Positions 25,001 through 38,525 are shown, counted from the first letter of the stretch. The stretch is 64,000 bases of DNA from Drosophila persimilis (GCF_003286085.1 NW_020825340.1:1302001-1366000); one strand, 5' to 3'. Notes: generated by a model from the sequence alone, not told the origin. Translations and numbers: made by a program.

Positions 25001-26640
25001 TCACTTTAAGTCACTCCTTGGATAGGATAGATCTAAAAGATAGATAGAGTGATGATAAGCTAAGATCCTTGCACCAATTAGTCCGACTATTCCATACGGA
25101 ATAACCTTTCATGCGGCATTCGGGGCTTGTATAGATCATCGTGGCTTCATTTGGGCTTAAACCTGGCTGGTTCTGTAAGGTTTATTCTGTGGAAAGAACG
25201 CGATGTCCCAAGTCTGACTATAGAAAGTATATCCCTATAGGAAGATCACTAGATAGGAAGATTCCTGCCACCACTAGCTTTCTTTTAGTGTAGCCGCTTT
25301 GAGTGTGGCTTTGAGAAGCATACAAAAAGTTGACTAATGGCAAAATATTTTGAAAATAAATGAACGCACTTTCACTTGAAACCTGAGGGGAACTCCCAAG
25401 GACCTCCTTAGTTCTTATAACTATTCTTAGAAAATTCTATTATTAGACACTTTCATTGGGGCATTAATAAGAGCAATAACGAGCAGTCCCACGGGATGGC
25501 CATGGCTACAGCTTCGTGTGCAAATAAATGGCAACAATCCGTCCGTAGAGACCCAGGACTTGGGCAGAGATGATGGCCAGTATCAAGCCGACAAAGCATC
25601 AAGCATCCCCAGGCCAGCGCCGATGTGAATGTGGCCATCGGGGAGGCTGAGTCCTGGTTGATAAGGCCCCCAGATGCGGCCCCAAACACTCCCCAGAAAG
25701 ATCGCATACGGCGGGCAGGTCTCGGGCACGCCAGCGTCTTAATATGTGGGCTACGTACGGTACAAGATTCGATAGATATTGCCAGATATTCTGAAGGTTT
25801 CTGAAGGGATTTCCTCCTTCAGTGTGCCGCGATCAAAGGTTAAAGTTGGTCATTTGAGATTCTAAATATGTTTACAAATTCATGAAAGTTATCTTTGGGT
25901 TACTTCCTCCCTGAGTTGCTGGAAATTAATGGCCCCCGAACCGGAGCCGTGCGGTTTTTCGAAGGGGAGGGCCACAAGACCATTTTCTGTATTGAAAATC
26001 GATGCTGCGGTTTCTTGTATGCTCTTGAGTGGTTTTTCCCCAAGGCCCTTCTCCCGCTTCCGCTCCCGCTCTCGCTCTAACCGCCACTTGTTTCAATTAA
26101 ACAAATTGGAAAATATGAACCCGAATCGTTCTCGAGCGTAAAAATGGGGACACTCCCGCTTCCGCTTTTCCGCTCTCTCTCCAGTGTCTGCTTGAAATGG
26201 AAATTTGTTGGCATCGCTGGTGGGACCGGGACCAGGACCAGGACCAGGGCCAGAGCCAGGGCCAGGACCAGGCAGTTGGACAAATTGTTTGTGGGGTTTC
26301 AATTGCTCCTAGTTCATGCTCGTCCCTCAGTCCCTGCCTGGGGACGCCTGGCACTTTGATAAAAATTCTAAGAGCAGCGCTCCCGGGGCCACAAAAGACC
26401 TTCGAGAGGCTCTAAAAAGCATTTCTGGATTTTCCGATCAATATTTGCATTATTTTACAGTCAACCACGGGAATCCAACGTGTAAGAATGAGGCCTGTTT
26501 TACTTGGTGTAGAGTTACATACATATGTACATATGTACATAGATGGCCACAGCTTTGGCAAAGATCAGAAAACACCTCATAGAAAAACATGTGATGTCAC
26601 CGGTATGTTACCGATGCAGCCGTTTACAGAGGCATGTTAA
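22061..26640. other. non-coding interval, no gene supported
   Basis: GC-rich low-complexity DNA: GGGGCTGGGGCAGG-like runs at 22.4-22.65 kb, CCTCTC runs at 22.93-22.98 kb, CCTGCCC runs at 24.30-24.34 kb and GGACCA runs at 26.23-26.28 kb. A minus-strand segment near 25.5-25.65 kb contains a hydrophobic run in one frame and a Gly/Pro-rich run in another, interrupted by stops. It may be a broken membrane-protein remnant but is not strong enough to call. Confidence 0.5.
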
Positions 26641-26689
26641 TTTAGCGGCTCGCTGCTAACAGCGAAATAAAACGAGAATTACATTTTTC

Positions 26690-27400
26690 TCTGTTATCTG
26701 CACAGCGATGCTCTTGCTCTGCCACGAACTTTCGATTTCGTTCTTTGCTGGGAGATAGGGAGGGGAGAGAAACAAAGGCCTATGCTGGCTCTGCTGCACC
26801 GCTCTCTCTCACCTTCGCTTTAGTGACTTGACATACACACACATAGTATGCGCTATGCTCTTGTTCGGCCAGCAGCTTTGGCTCGCTTTTGCTGGGAGAG
26901 TAAGAAGCTTGGACCGCCCACGCTGCTGCATTCTATCGCGGGTTTATCAGTTTCTCCCGGTCTCTCATTCAAAGTGATCAATTAAATCGTCTGTTTTGCA
27001 ATGTGCACTGCCGAAATGCAGAATTTTTTCTTTGTGATCACCTACACATCCATACACACATATGCACTACAAGCTAGTTCGGCCCGTGACGAAATTAAAC
27101 ACGGTGAGAGCGCTTTGTTTGAGGAGAGAGAGAAAACCGTAAAATGTCACAAGAAAAGAGAGCGAACCACCTACTCTAATTTCATTATGGTTCGGCCGCA
27201 AACGTTTGCTCTCGTTCTTGCTGAGAGATGGAGAGAGATAAGAAGAGCAGAAACGAAGACAGATTTCTAAGCAGAGCTTGCACTCTTGCACTCTTGTCAC
27301 AGTATTTTCAGTTCCCCCTCCCCCTCAGTCGGTGATTCAAAGCGTTTAATTAAATCGGGCGTCCAAATGCAAGGCAACAAAGGCGGAAAGTGTGTAAAAG
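26690..27400 (+). promoter_or_regulatory. GAGA-rich, partly duplicated promoter region
   Basis: Contains initiator-like TCAGTT at about 26947 and 27309. Each is followed by a near-identical 23-bp motif (ATTCAAAG..TTAAATCG) at 26967-26989 and 27335-27357. Upstream lie three related copies of a 'CTCGTTCTTGCTGAGAGATGGAGAGA'-like segment (about 26735-26775, 26880-26905 and 27205-27240). GA-rich tracts suit GAGA-factor binding and paused promoters. The A-rich leader with AAGTG repeats that follows is typical of fly 5' UTRs. Confidence 0.5.
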
Positions 27401-27741
27401 TGCGAATGAAAATTTTCACCGGTAGAACTATGGTCTAGAAAGTGCGGAAATATTAAGTGCAATGCATTACAGCATACGAAACGGAACCAAATGTGTATTA
27501 TTTTTGTTTTTTTTCCTGTGGGAGTGAATTCAGTCCACAAGGCGGCATTTGGGCAAAAGCTGAGTGAAAGTGTTAAAGTGTGATCAAATGCGAGTGAGAA
27601 AAAAGCGCAATGACTAAATAAACAGCAAGACTATTGAGTGCAATGGCAGCAAAACGAAATTAATGACGCCAAATGAGTGAAAAGAACATTTAAAACAACA
27701 AAGACAACAACGAAATGCAATAAAAGGAAACGGGAACAATT

Positions 27742-27775
27742 ATGCACAACTACAACAAGCATTATGGTACGATTG
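27742..27775 (+). CDS. first coding exon of an unidentified plus-strand gene (partial)
   Basis: After an A-rich leader (about 27360-27741) comes ATG and 11 codons reading MHNYNKHYGTI plus one base, ending at a perfect donor (ATTG then GTGAGT, intron from 27776). The leader style, the GAGA-rich promoter upstream and the donor together suggest a real 5' end. I find no downstream exon of matching phase in the window. The gene therefore probably has a first intron of more than 36 kb, and the four-pass gene and the KHK/E2 cluster would be nested in it; alternatively this is a short, weakly coding transcript. I do not recognise the protein. A short upstream reading frame (ATGCAATAA, from 27715) precedes the start. 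Confidence 0.4.
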
Positions 27776-28008
27776 GTGAGTGTTTTTGCTTCGTTTTACC
27801 CTTTATGCCGTTTTTTCGAGTATATTTTCTATTATTTTCTCCTATTTCCTCAATAATTCTTCTTATTAGACGGGTTGGGATGCTTGGGGACTCCGATTGT
27901 GGGGGGAACCCACCGATGTGGGTCTTTAAAGAGTTTCTTCTAGAACTTAGTGTTTTATCAGCCGCATTACTTTAAACAGTAATATACATTTTATTTCAAT
28001 TGACTCTT

Positions 28009-28036
28009 ACATACATACATACATACATACATACAC
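28009..28036. repeat. (ACAT)n microsatellite
   Basis: Seven ACAT units just inside the intron that follows the exon at 27.74 kb. Confidence 0.9.
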
Positions 28037-31000
28037 ACATACATATGTGTATGTACTTTATAGGGCAATCGGTGATGATGCGCTGCAGCCGCAGGAAAAT
28101 GAAGAGAAATTCGATTTCTGGAAGCCAAAAGAGTTTTGGCGAAAGGCGTGGAGTGGCCACTCCTCCAATAGGTCTGTACTCCGAGATGTTTTCTATTGAA
28201 GATTTATGTCGCGTTGAGGGACTTGGCTCCTTTCGGCTCATATCCATTGTTGCTACTGCCGCTGCCGCCGCTGCTGCTGGTGCGTTTTGTTAGTTATTGT
28301 TCGGGTCGTTCTGTACCGCTTGGGCCACTATAAATCGTTGATGTATTTTGTTGAGTGCGAGGATTTATCGCCAGAGCTGAATATGAGAAAAGAATCACAC
28401 AAATACAAATACAAATACAACTACAAATACAAATAAATCAAAAGCATTTCGAATGGCAATGCCAATGGAAATCCTCGCCAGCTCTGGGACCGAGAAGAAC
28501 ACGAATAGTGCTGCTTGCTGCCGTGGCCGGGTTGTTGCTAGCCAGGCTAGACTGTGCTCTGCTCTGCTCTGCTCTGCTGTGCTGTGCGAAAAATTGATGT
28601 CTTTGCTCATAAAAATAAGGCATCAGCGAGTGAGAGACGGGGAAACGGGGAGACGGGGAGAGGCGCTGCCCGAAAGCAACATTGTAAATTTTATGACTTT
28701 TTTATGCGCTGAAATCTATAAATTATGTAAACTGACACTGACAGCTGTCAACCGAAGGCTCAGGCGACGGCGACAGCGACAGCGACAGCTCCAGCACCAG
28801 AGTCGAGAGTCGAGTCCCTGCCACAGCCACAGCGGAACGAGCGGAACGGTTGCAAGTGACACATGTGTCAAATGGTCGATGGGGATCCGAATCCCGGGAT
28901 ACGGAATGCTTTAACACCCCTTACTCCGTCCCGGTCCCCCTCCCCCGTCCCCATTCCACTCCAGAATCTACTAGAGGGAGCTGATGACTCGAGATGATTA
29001 AATGATTGCGAGCGGCAATAAAAAATTGATGTTTCGAATTATTGCTAATATATATTTCGCTTTTTCTTTTTTTCTTGTTGTTGTTTGCCCTCCCCCCCTT
29101 TCCGGGGAGCCATCAGTTTATGATGTTTGTTTTTCGTTTTATCGCATTTTACAGAGTACAAATTTCAAGAGCGAATCTCCCAGTTTTTAGAGCTCTCTCT
29201 ATCCCGAAGCATCGACCTCGCAACCCCCGAGATGCTCCGCTGGGATTGGGATGGGGAATCTGGGATCTGGAATGACTGAATCCTATAGCTGGCATAGGAG
29301 CGATGGATCTGCAAGCCAGCCAAGTATCGATCGAGCCGGGGGGAGAGATGCCATGACCTGGCTAACCCACATGCCATACCCGTATCCGACATAGTTCCAC
29401 AACAATTAGTCCTCCCCGTAACTGCCGTCCCGCACCAGCCTCGGCTCTTTATTTAAGTAAATCACAAAGTTCCTGCCAATGTGCAATAAATGAGAGGCCC
29501 TGGTTTGCCGGGGCAAGCGGCAGTAACATAACTAACGAAAGAAATTAACCAAAAATAAATTAACTGGAAGCCCCAGCACCAGCCCCAGTCCCAGTCCCAG
29601 TCCCTGTCCCTCCAAGGCCAAAAGGGTTTCAGGACTCCACTAGCTCCGGCACCGTCTCCGGCTCCGGCACCGACTCCGGGTGTCAACTGCTCCGCTCCGC
29701 TCGCGTCGCTTTACGCTCGAGGGCCCCACTGCGTTGCTTCCGCTGCGATGGAGACGACTGCCGCCGACAGTGACTGCCGACTGTGTGTGACTTCTGGAGT
29801 CCCAAATGTGTTTTCAACATGCAATTTTTATTATTGACTGTCGGTTGCCGACCGTCGACTGTCGACCGTCGACTGTCGACTGTCGCTGTCGAGTGTCGTG
29901 CCAGCTCGCAGCTTTTCAGTGTTTTCCGCCCAGCGAATTGTGAAAATGTCATTACTGTCAATCAAGTCGGGGCAAAGGCAGCGGCAACGGCAGAGGCAGC
30001 GGCAGAGGCAACGGCAAAGCCAAAGGTTTTCCCCGAAACCAAGAGCATTAAAGCCGTTCGTTCTGCCCAGCGAAGTGACAAATTGAGAACTTCATCCAAA
30101 ATTGAAGCCATTTTTTTGGCCAACAATTCAGCCAACAGATTGTCAAAGCATATGACGCTGTCTCTCAGCAAAAACTGTAGTCTTCTTGGAACTATTTCAT
30201 TCTTCCCTTGCTTCTCTCGGAGCATCTGTTCCGTATGGATGGGCCACTCGCATACACTCTAGGGGTTCTTCGATTGAAGCCACAGACTTATTTAAGGAGT
30301 ACATCCGAAGTCCTGCCTATGAATCCGCAGTATTTCGATGTCCAGTATTTAGTTCTTTCGAATCCTTCCTTCAGTCGGATACGGAATGGAATAGATGCAA
30401 ATTTCTTTGGTTGTCGGCTCTTCTGTGGCCATCAGATATAGATATTAAGCCCCTCTGCCAGAAAATCGCCACATAGAGTGAGCGAGAAAGAAAAACAGAA
30501 ATTTATCGGATCTAATTTTGGGCAGACTGTAGCCGATCGAAGGAATCGCTTCTGGTGCCAGTCCATGGAGCCCCCACATGTAGTGATGCTATGGAAAATA
30601 TTTGTATGGAGTGCATTTGTCCGATCCTTGGAAGGGGGGGGCCTGGAACCAACCTATTTGAAGGCAAACAGATACGATTTTATACAGAATGTGTTTGAGG
30701 ATTCGCTCGCGTGCTTTGCGTCCATTCTGATATGAGAACGAAATACACAGAACACAACAGACAAGAGACAAGAGACAACAGACAACAGACAAGAGAGGAG
30801 CGAACAAAAAATTTGAAATTGTCACCAAACAGGCCGGAGAGTGATTGGGGACATGCATCGCGGGATTGGCGTGCCAAATGGGTAACGATTTGGGTATTAG
30901 GAGGAGCTGCTTGTTGACTTCCAGGGGAGGAAGGGGTCCTGGGGGGGGCTGGACGGACAGTGGCTGATATATCTTTTATTATGTAGTTCTGTGTCATCGT

Positions 31001-32794
31001 AAAAATCGTCGGCTATTACTTGATTGTCCTTCCATGGGAGCCATAAAGCCGTTGGCACTTTTCTCGGACTGGCGGGGGAGCAGGGGCGGCGGCGACGGCC
31101 AATGGGCCATTGTAAAATGATTTACTCGCCTGTTCCCCGTTCATTTGTGGCAGTCACCCCGCCCCTCCCCCGGCTCTACGTACGACTACTCACTCATTTT
31201 TTTATGGGTTCGCCTTTTTTACGGTCTTTTACAGTTTAACGACGCATCACTGACACACAAACTGGAACTGGGAGCCATAGCCACAGACAGGGCCTGGAAC
31301 TAGGAACTAGGAAATCGGGGAAATCGGGGAACGCGGGGAACTCGGGGAAATCGGGGAACTGCTGGATGGCCTAACGAAATCTATTCACGATTTTTGTATG
31401 GCAATATAATGTTGCCATTTTATTGTATTTATACGTATACCGCCCCGCCGCAGCTCTATTGTTTTTTTCTCCCCCCCATTTTCCCCCATTTTCCGCATTT
31501 TCCCCATTTAATTTTCCCATTTTTGGGCGTTGCTGGTCTTTCACTTACTTTCGTTTTCCCTGACCTTCTTCTTATGGCCTTTTTATGTTATGAGATTTCG
31601 TCATTTCTCAGTTTTACTTTTATTTCGTACTTGCCGATAAATATATATTTTTTTGTTGAGAAAACATACGGCGATTCCTGGAGCATTGGCCGGCAGTGCA
31701 TTAGCCTAATGAAATTAGATACTATTTGGAGGCAAAAGACTCGGGCCGCCCTAGGAGGGGCTCCAGGGGCTCTATGCCCTCCGATCTTTGACATCTGCGG
31801 GCCAGCGATAAGATGAGCCAATAATTTAGCCGCTTTATGAGCGACAGGATTGCGGGCCTGCAGCACAGGTGGCGGCTCCGACGACAAGTCCTGATGGGAA
31901 AGTGGAAAGTGGAAAATGGAAAATGGAAGCGTGAAGCCGATGACATTGATTAGGGTAAGCAGGAGCCCAGGCAGGAGTCCAACCAGGAGCCAGGGGTCTC
32001 GGCGAAAGTGATGAAAGTGAGACTGCATTCCAGTCTTCCGTCTCTTCCATCTCTGCCGCGGCTGCAGGCTTCCATCCCATTTTCCCAACTGTCGCTGGGT
32101 TTTGGCCAGTCACCGTCTCACGGCCGACTGGCCACGTCTACACATTAGATAAATTAGCCGTAATTCCGTGTGAGTGTGTGTGTGGGTAGCGTCTTTCGGT
32201 GGGTCCGTCCGGGTCCCATGTGGTCTGGCAATCGGGCCATGGCCTGGAGAGCGGCAGCAGCAAAAAAACGTCTTATCATTGTTAGGCGGGTGGCTGAAGT
32301 GGAACAAATTAATTTCGTTTCATTTTAATTATTCTCTTCTTTGTCTGCTATAATTTGAGAGCTATTAACTCTAAGAGCCCCGCAAATCAGGCAAATCATC
32401 GTGATGCGAGTCGCCGTCTCTCGGGCCCTACGGGTCTTGAATCTGTTCTGCGGGTCAAATCGTGTACCCCTTGGAAGTCTTGGAAGGTAGTCCTGCCCCT
32501 GGGGCGGGATTATTGATCCAAGAATGCAGATGCAGCCGTGTGGAAAGTATTCGAAAAGGTTTGTAAGACGAGAGTCGACTCGCGATAAGAATGGATTACA
32601 CAATGTTGTTACGCAGCCCTTCCGCTGGACCCCGCCGGGCGACCCGTCGCGGCGGATCGCGTGCGAGGGAGCAGCTCGAAATTTCACACCCATCGCCTCC
32701 CCCGCCACCCCACCTGAGGGACGAAGGGCAGGGGGGGCCGTGTGTGCTTTTGGGGAATATCACATGGGCACGCAATGTTTCCGCTGACTCGCCC

Positions 32795-32842
32795 TGGGCC
32801 TGGGTCTGGGGCCTGGGTCTGGGGCCTGGGTCTGGGGCCTGG
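32795..32842. repeat. 13-bp tandem repeat (GGCCTGGGTCTGG)n
   Basis: Four near-perfect copies of a 13-bp unit. Confidence 0.85.
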
Positions 32843-33156
32843 ACTGCAGCCTGGGCCGGTCTAAAGTGTCCAATCAAGTTTTGAAATGAAACCTAAATAA
32901 CATGTCATAATAAATAACCTTCAAGCGACCCGGGGGCCAGTTGGTCGGCCGTCCAGGCCAGAGAAGAAATCCAAAATCCTGTAATTACAACGTAAATCCA
33001 AAATGTCTCAGCGCCGCACAGCCGTTGCACACTCGCAGAGGGCACAAGGGGCACCAGGGGGCACAAGGGGGCACAAGGGGAACGGGGCACGGGGCACAAG
33101 GGCTATCCAGCCGAAAGGAAACTTAATTCATATATCAAAAAGTTTGCCGGACCGAG

Positions 33157-33190
33157 CGGTGGACGAGCGGTGGACGAGCGGTGGACGAGA
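33157..33190. repeat. 12-bp tandem repeat (GCGGTGGACGAG)x3
   Basis: Three near-perfect copies of a 12-bp unit. Confidence 0.85.
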
Positions 33191-34074
33191 GTAGCAATTT
33201 GCGCGCAAGTAGCCAGGGTCCGATGCGATGGCCAGGCCCACCACGGGCCAGGCCAAGACCCAAGTAGCAGCCAGTCGTGTAATATATTGTACACACACAC
33301 TTTGTGGAGGTCCGAGGAGGTGCCTTCTCGGGGCGGGTGTGCTGTGCGGGTGGTCACTCCTCGGGATCGGGAATGGATAGGCAGCGGAAACCGAAACAGA
33401 GGGGGAAGAGCAGGGAGCGCAGGGAATGGAGACCTGCTCCCCCTGTCCCCCCCTTGTCCCCCCCGCCTGTCCCGCCTGTCGTGTCGAATGAGAAACACAG
33501 CAATTATGCAATTTGATAATACTTCATTCTCGGGTAATAAATATTAATTATTTTTTGCGAATGTGATTTCGTGTTTCGGTCTCCCCCGCATCCCCCCTCC
33601 ACCCCCTGCCCCGCTCTTTGGCTCGCTGAGCGCTAGTTTACGGAGATTTATGGCCCGCCTGCCTGCGAGTGAAATGAGACAGAGACACGTCTTTGCCTGG
33701 GCCCCCAGAAGAAGTCCTGGACTCGTGTCGGACATGTGTGGATTCGCTTCCCCTCAAAGCTAGAGGCGCTCTGCTCTCTGCACTCTGCGGTTCGCCTCCA
33801 CCCCGAGGCCTCCCGCTTCCACACAAACTCGAGTCTAGTGGCTTTGGCCGACAGCAGTTCCTCCTGGCTTTGGCTTTGGCTTTGCCAACAGATTGGTTCG
33901 GTGCTCTGTCCCGAATATTGTTTGGTGTTTGGTCAGGACAGGACACAACCCAAGACAGCTCTGGGTATTGTGGGGGGGGAGCATACGAGTGTGTGCATTC
34001 CATTCCGTCACCGGCAATGACTGCCAGTCAGCTCTCAGGACACGAGTGCATGCATAATGAACAACTTGCTCCTT

Positions 34075-34290
34075 AAAAACACTCCCACACTTGAGCAATC
34101 ATCGTTTTCATACCCCGCACTTGAAGAGTCTGTGGGAGTGCTAGTTTTCCCTCTGGGAAGTGCTTCCGACTCCATAGAGAATATTTGTAGACCCTTGATC
34201 AGCATCCCTAGGCGAGTCGATACAGCCGTGACTGTCTGGCCGTCCTTCTGTCTGGAAAGAGCAACCAAAAGTTGTATTCCCTTCGCCTTT
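34075..34290. mobile_element. decayed transposon-type sequence
   Basis: Contains CCATAGAGAATATTTGTAGA, CCTTGATCAGCATCCCTAGG, CGAGTCGATACAGCCGTGAC and TGTCTGGCCGTCCTTCTGTC in order. This matches the 'cttgatcagcatcactagncgagtcgatctagccatgtccgtctgtccgtc' stretch shared by many Drosophila transposable elements. No coding frame survives. Recognised from memory, not by alignment. Confidence 0.6.
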
Positions 34291-35221
34291 CTGGGGCATC
34301 CACAACTTTAGAGCTATTCGTAGGGAAGACATCGAGAGAGACTGCTGTTCTGCTCCTTATTACAGCCAGGATGGAGGTATTCCATGCTCTTTCCCTCTTC
34401 AATATATATCGTTTAAGGCACATGTATCGTAAGATTTCATCTACCAACTGCCTAACGGGCTTCAAAGTAGAGCCGCGGCCCTTGCCTCTCTTTGCATTTG
34501 TGGGCTTCCCTATTAAGTATTTTGCAATGAGTGTGTGTTCCTTTTTCTTTTGCTTTTTTGGTCTGAAAATAGTTCTTTTTATACAGATTTTGTTGAGGCC
34601 TTGCCCAGTGTTGTTATTATTTTAGATACGACTGTGTATCTTGTAGATACAGATACTTATCGATGCCCGCTTGCATCTCCTCGCATACACGCCCCACAAA
34701 AGGTCACAAAACCCCCGCCCTGCCGGTAGAAGTAAGGCGGGTGGTACACCTGACCCCCCCACCCCCCACCGCCCACCGCCCTGGGCCCTGGGCCCTGGGC
34801 TTCGGGCTGAGGACAGCATTGTGTCGCGGGGGTCCTGGTCTGTCCGGGCCGTTAGCTTTCATTTCGATTCGTTCCATCAGAAGTCTCTCGTGCATGAGGA
34901 ACATTTTAATTTTTGAGAGGCCCTTGGAAATTGCCAGCAACAGCCACATATCACACTTGCAGAGGGCCTGCCCCCCAGCCCCCAGCCCCCAGTCTACCAG
35001 CCCCCAGCGCCCAGCTACATAAATAAATAAATAAAAATAAAACAGAGCTCTCGGCAAAAGAAATGAAAAAAGTTAAATTGAATTGTGCCGGCTCCGAGGA
35101 TATTTACTCGGTGCTCCTTGGCGTGGCCACGTTCCCTCGAAGTTCCGGGCACTCGAAGTTTACGCAACTTTTTCGGTTAGTTCCAGGTCTGTTTTTGTAG
35201 GTGCTGCCAGCGACTGTCAAG

Positions 35222-35293
35222 CATGGGGGGCGGAGGAGGGGGCAGAGGAGGGGGCAGGGAGCGGCGGCAGAGGAGGGGGCAGGGAGCGGCGAA
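35222..35293. repeat. GGCAGAGGAGG / GGGAGCGGC tandem repeats
   Basis: Imperfect repeats of about 27 bp built from GGCAGAGGAGGGGGCAGGGA. Confidence 0.75.
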
Positions 35294-37077
35294 AGATGAT
35301 CCATCTGTAATCTCTGGTATCTGGTATCTCGAATTATCGAGTTCTTAATGGGTTGAAAGGATCTCCAGGGATCTCTGCCAGGGTTGGAGCACATCTGTTC
35401 TCTCTAATTGAAATGAATCAGTGCCACACAACTGGAGCTCATCCATCTTCTGGCATATGTGTGTGTGTGTGTGTGTCCTGTTTAGTGTATCCTTTTTTGG
35501 TTAGCCAAATGATTCCGCGCTTCCCAGCAAGCAGTAATTTCGTACGCACCACAGAGCCCCCCGAATGGCCAACTTGTCGCCAGTAAATGGGCTGCTGTCA
35601 CGTCATTGGTCTAGCAGGGGCGGCGGGGGCCCCCTTGGCCCCCTGGTAGGAGTGGGGGGCAGCCACCCACCCATGTCAATGCCCCCGAACATGAGCTTGG
35701 GCTGGGCTGCAGTAATCAATTTTAATATACCTCCCAAAAAGGAGGCAAAAGGGGGAGAACGGCAGAAGGGGAGAAGGGGTGAGAGGGGTGGGCGGGTGCC
35801 CTTGTTCATGGTTTGGTTTATGAGTTCATGTTGGATATTGGTGGCCACACATTAAGCCGTACGTCGCCATAATACAAGAGACCACAACGGATCCCGACAC
35901 GTCACGTCACGTCAGACAAGGCGTCGCGGTTGTGGTCCCGCTCCCCGACCCGCTCACCGACCCACTCCCTGTCTCCAGCCATCATCTATGGTCCTTGTGG
36001 TGATTGTGGCTCCACTGACGAACTGTCAGCTTACTGTCAATATGTCCTTCCCCTGCCCCCAGCCCACCGCCCTACCCCCTACCCCTTGCCCCCTTTGCCA
36101 ATGTTTGTGGATGTTGATTTTTGTCGTCAAGTGTGCATAATTTTATTCCTTATTCTTTACGTTTTGTTTGACTTTGATGGAAAATGGTGTACACCCCCCC
36201 CTTCCCCCCTGCGGTACTGCTCCTAGTTTCGACTTGAAAGCAAACGTAATGAGCCCGAAGTGTGACACATACAACATCTCCCTCGCAGGAGCCACTGAGC
36301 CAAGGAGCCAAGGAGCGAGAGCGTTATGTGATCTACTTGGGCCATAAATTCCAGGCCACTGAATGCGAAACCCATTGGAAGAGTGCGTTGCGGCGGCAAA
36401 CTTGGCCCACTTCCTTGGCCTGTTCTATTACTCATCGGTGAATCATGCCGGGGGGGCAGGGGGGAGGGGGGCACCAGGCTTGTAAATTAGGCAGAATTAT
36501 GGGCAAACCCAATCAAAAGCATTCGAGGGAGCCATGAATCAATCGAAAGCTATGGAGATGGCTCGAAGAGACTGTACTTTTTTGGGTGAAACTGGAAACT
36601 GTTGGCCACGTTTGGGGCCGATCCCTGAGCGGGTCGCAGGCCCCTGCTTTGTATTCCTCTCTCGGCCAGGGGAAGCCATCAGCTGCAGACTTTTCCATTT
36701 CCATTTCCACTTCCATTTGCATGGCCAAAACCAAATCACTGTCCAAGTGAGTCAGTCTATTTATTTATGCATATGCAGATGCGGATGCAGGATGCAGGAT
36801 GCAGGACGCAGGATGTAGAATGCCCCATGCGGCGGGTGGGAGGGGGGGGCTGGCTCCGACTCTAGCCAGGCGCAAATGGCTCCTAAATCATGCGGATATC
36901 ATCAATGGCATGACAGTTTCTGGCATGTGCCACATGCAGCGATGGGAACCAGCAGCAGCGGTTGCATGCACTCGGAAGCGGAAGGAGGCACAGTCCCGCT
37001 GTCGCTGTCGCCGACTCCGTCGTATCCTTGGACGGGTGACGGCTGGAAATTCTTTCCGGCTGTCATCCCTATCTGCC

Positions 37078-37102
37078 GGCTGGCTGGCTGGCTGGCTGGC
37101 TG
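37078..37102. repeat. (GGCT)n microsatellite
   Basis: Six GGCT units. Confidence 0.9.
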
Positions 37103-38525
37103 GGAGGGTGTCCTGGCATCGGCTCCCATCCGCATCGAGTGGCTGATTCCGTTAATGAATGCCGCCCGAATGCCGACAAGTTGTTTGCGGCCGCACGACC
37201 ACCCCGACAGCTGCCACAGCTGCCACACACAAGCATGTGGCACCTTCAGGCCCTCAGAATCAGATCTACTTTCGAATTGATCGAATGACTAATTGAGTAA
37301 AGATGTCGATGTGTCCTTCTCTTGCCTTAAAGTGGCTTTCCCCCACCCCTTCCTGGGGGTTTTATTTAAATTTTCCTCCATGCCATCCAAGCAAAGGAGA
37401 GGGCCATCCAAAGTAATCGAATCGAGTCGAAATGCGATATGTGATTGTCGAAAAATCGAATCTCTTCATTGGATCCCCTGGGCCGTGTGCGGCGGGGCCT
37501 AATTAGAGCCCCCGGCCGTGTCGAGGAAGGACCCGGCCCCGCGGGCTGCAGGCGGATACAGGCCCGGCCCTGGGTCGGGCTTGGTCGAGTGGAAATCAAA
37601 TTATTTTAATGATACACAAATTGATACTTTGAAACAAAATAACAAACCAAATGGAAATTGCTCGCAGCACTTTCGACTGCAGGAGGCAGCGGCAGGGGCA
37701 GGGGCAGCGGCAGGGGAGTGGTTTCCATGACACACCAAAAAGGGGACAGCCCGGGACCCCGGTGGCCTGGAGAGCCCTTCGGACGGGGTCTGCCGAACCT
37801 CCCAGCATCGCAGAGAGAATTAAGTGAAAATTGGATTCTTTACATTTTGCTTTGGCTCTGGCTTCGGCTTTGAATCTCCCTTTCGCTCCTTGCTCATTTT
37901 CCATTTTGGCCAAATCGAGTGGCGGATGGCTCGGATCGGGGCGGACTGTTTAATACCTGAAGCGTGTGCAATTGTGCTATTATTATGCAAATTTCACTGC
38001 CTTCATTGCATGCGTGTCCCCCCTGCCTGTCGCCTCCTCTTCCTCTTCCTCTTCTTCTCTTTGTTTTTTGTAATTTAAATGAGGGTCGTAGGGTCGTGTC
38101 TCGGTCTTCGGTCCTTCGGCAGTAATGAGAGACAATTGAAATGTCAATAGCCTGGCAATTGTCTGCAATAATATGCCAGGTAGCCCAACCGTCATCGCAT
38201 CCGTGTCCCGTGGACTGGCCATTATCCAGGGGTTGAAGCCCGGCCGACTGTGTGACCTATTCGCAGAATACTGCGGAATTAGGGGTCGATTACCCGTAAT
38301 CTAATCGAATGAGTGCCACTGATACTCGCAGGGCACATTTCCCTGATAGCTACCCTCAACAGATCGATCCATTCGACACGAGACGCACCGAGTAATGAGA
38401 GCTCTACAATGTCCACAATGTCTGATTATGCGGGTCGACTAGAGACAGTTTGCCTAGAGGCTAGGTCTCGGGGTAGAGGCACAAGCATTCAAGGAAAAGC
38501 GTCCACATTTAGATCAATTGTTTGG

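Larger units (their letters stand above)
27777..38500. other. non-coding interval, possibly intronic; no gene supported
   Basis: About 10.7 kb of GC-rich satellites, homopolymer-rich DNA and unique sequence. Notable items: an (ACAT)n run at 28.0 kb, GTCGACT repeats at about 29.84-29.89 kb, AACAGACAAGAG runs at 30.75-30.80 kb, GGGGAAATC runs at 31.31-31.37 kb, and a transposon remnant at 34.1 kb. Two overlapping frames at 30.19-30.48 kb read somewhat like protein but conflict with each other and are not called. Confidence 0.5.

Noticed and set aside
30186..30476. Two overlapping plus frames that read somewhat like protein
   Set aside because: They compete in different frames, the longer lacks an ATG, and no family is recognised.
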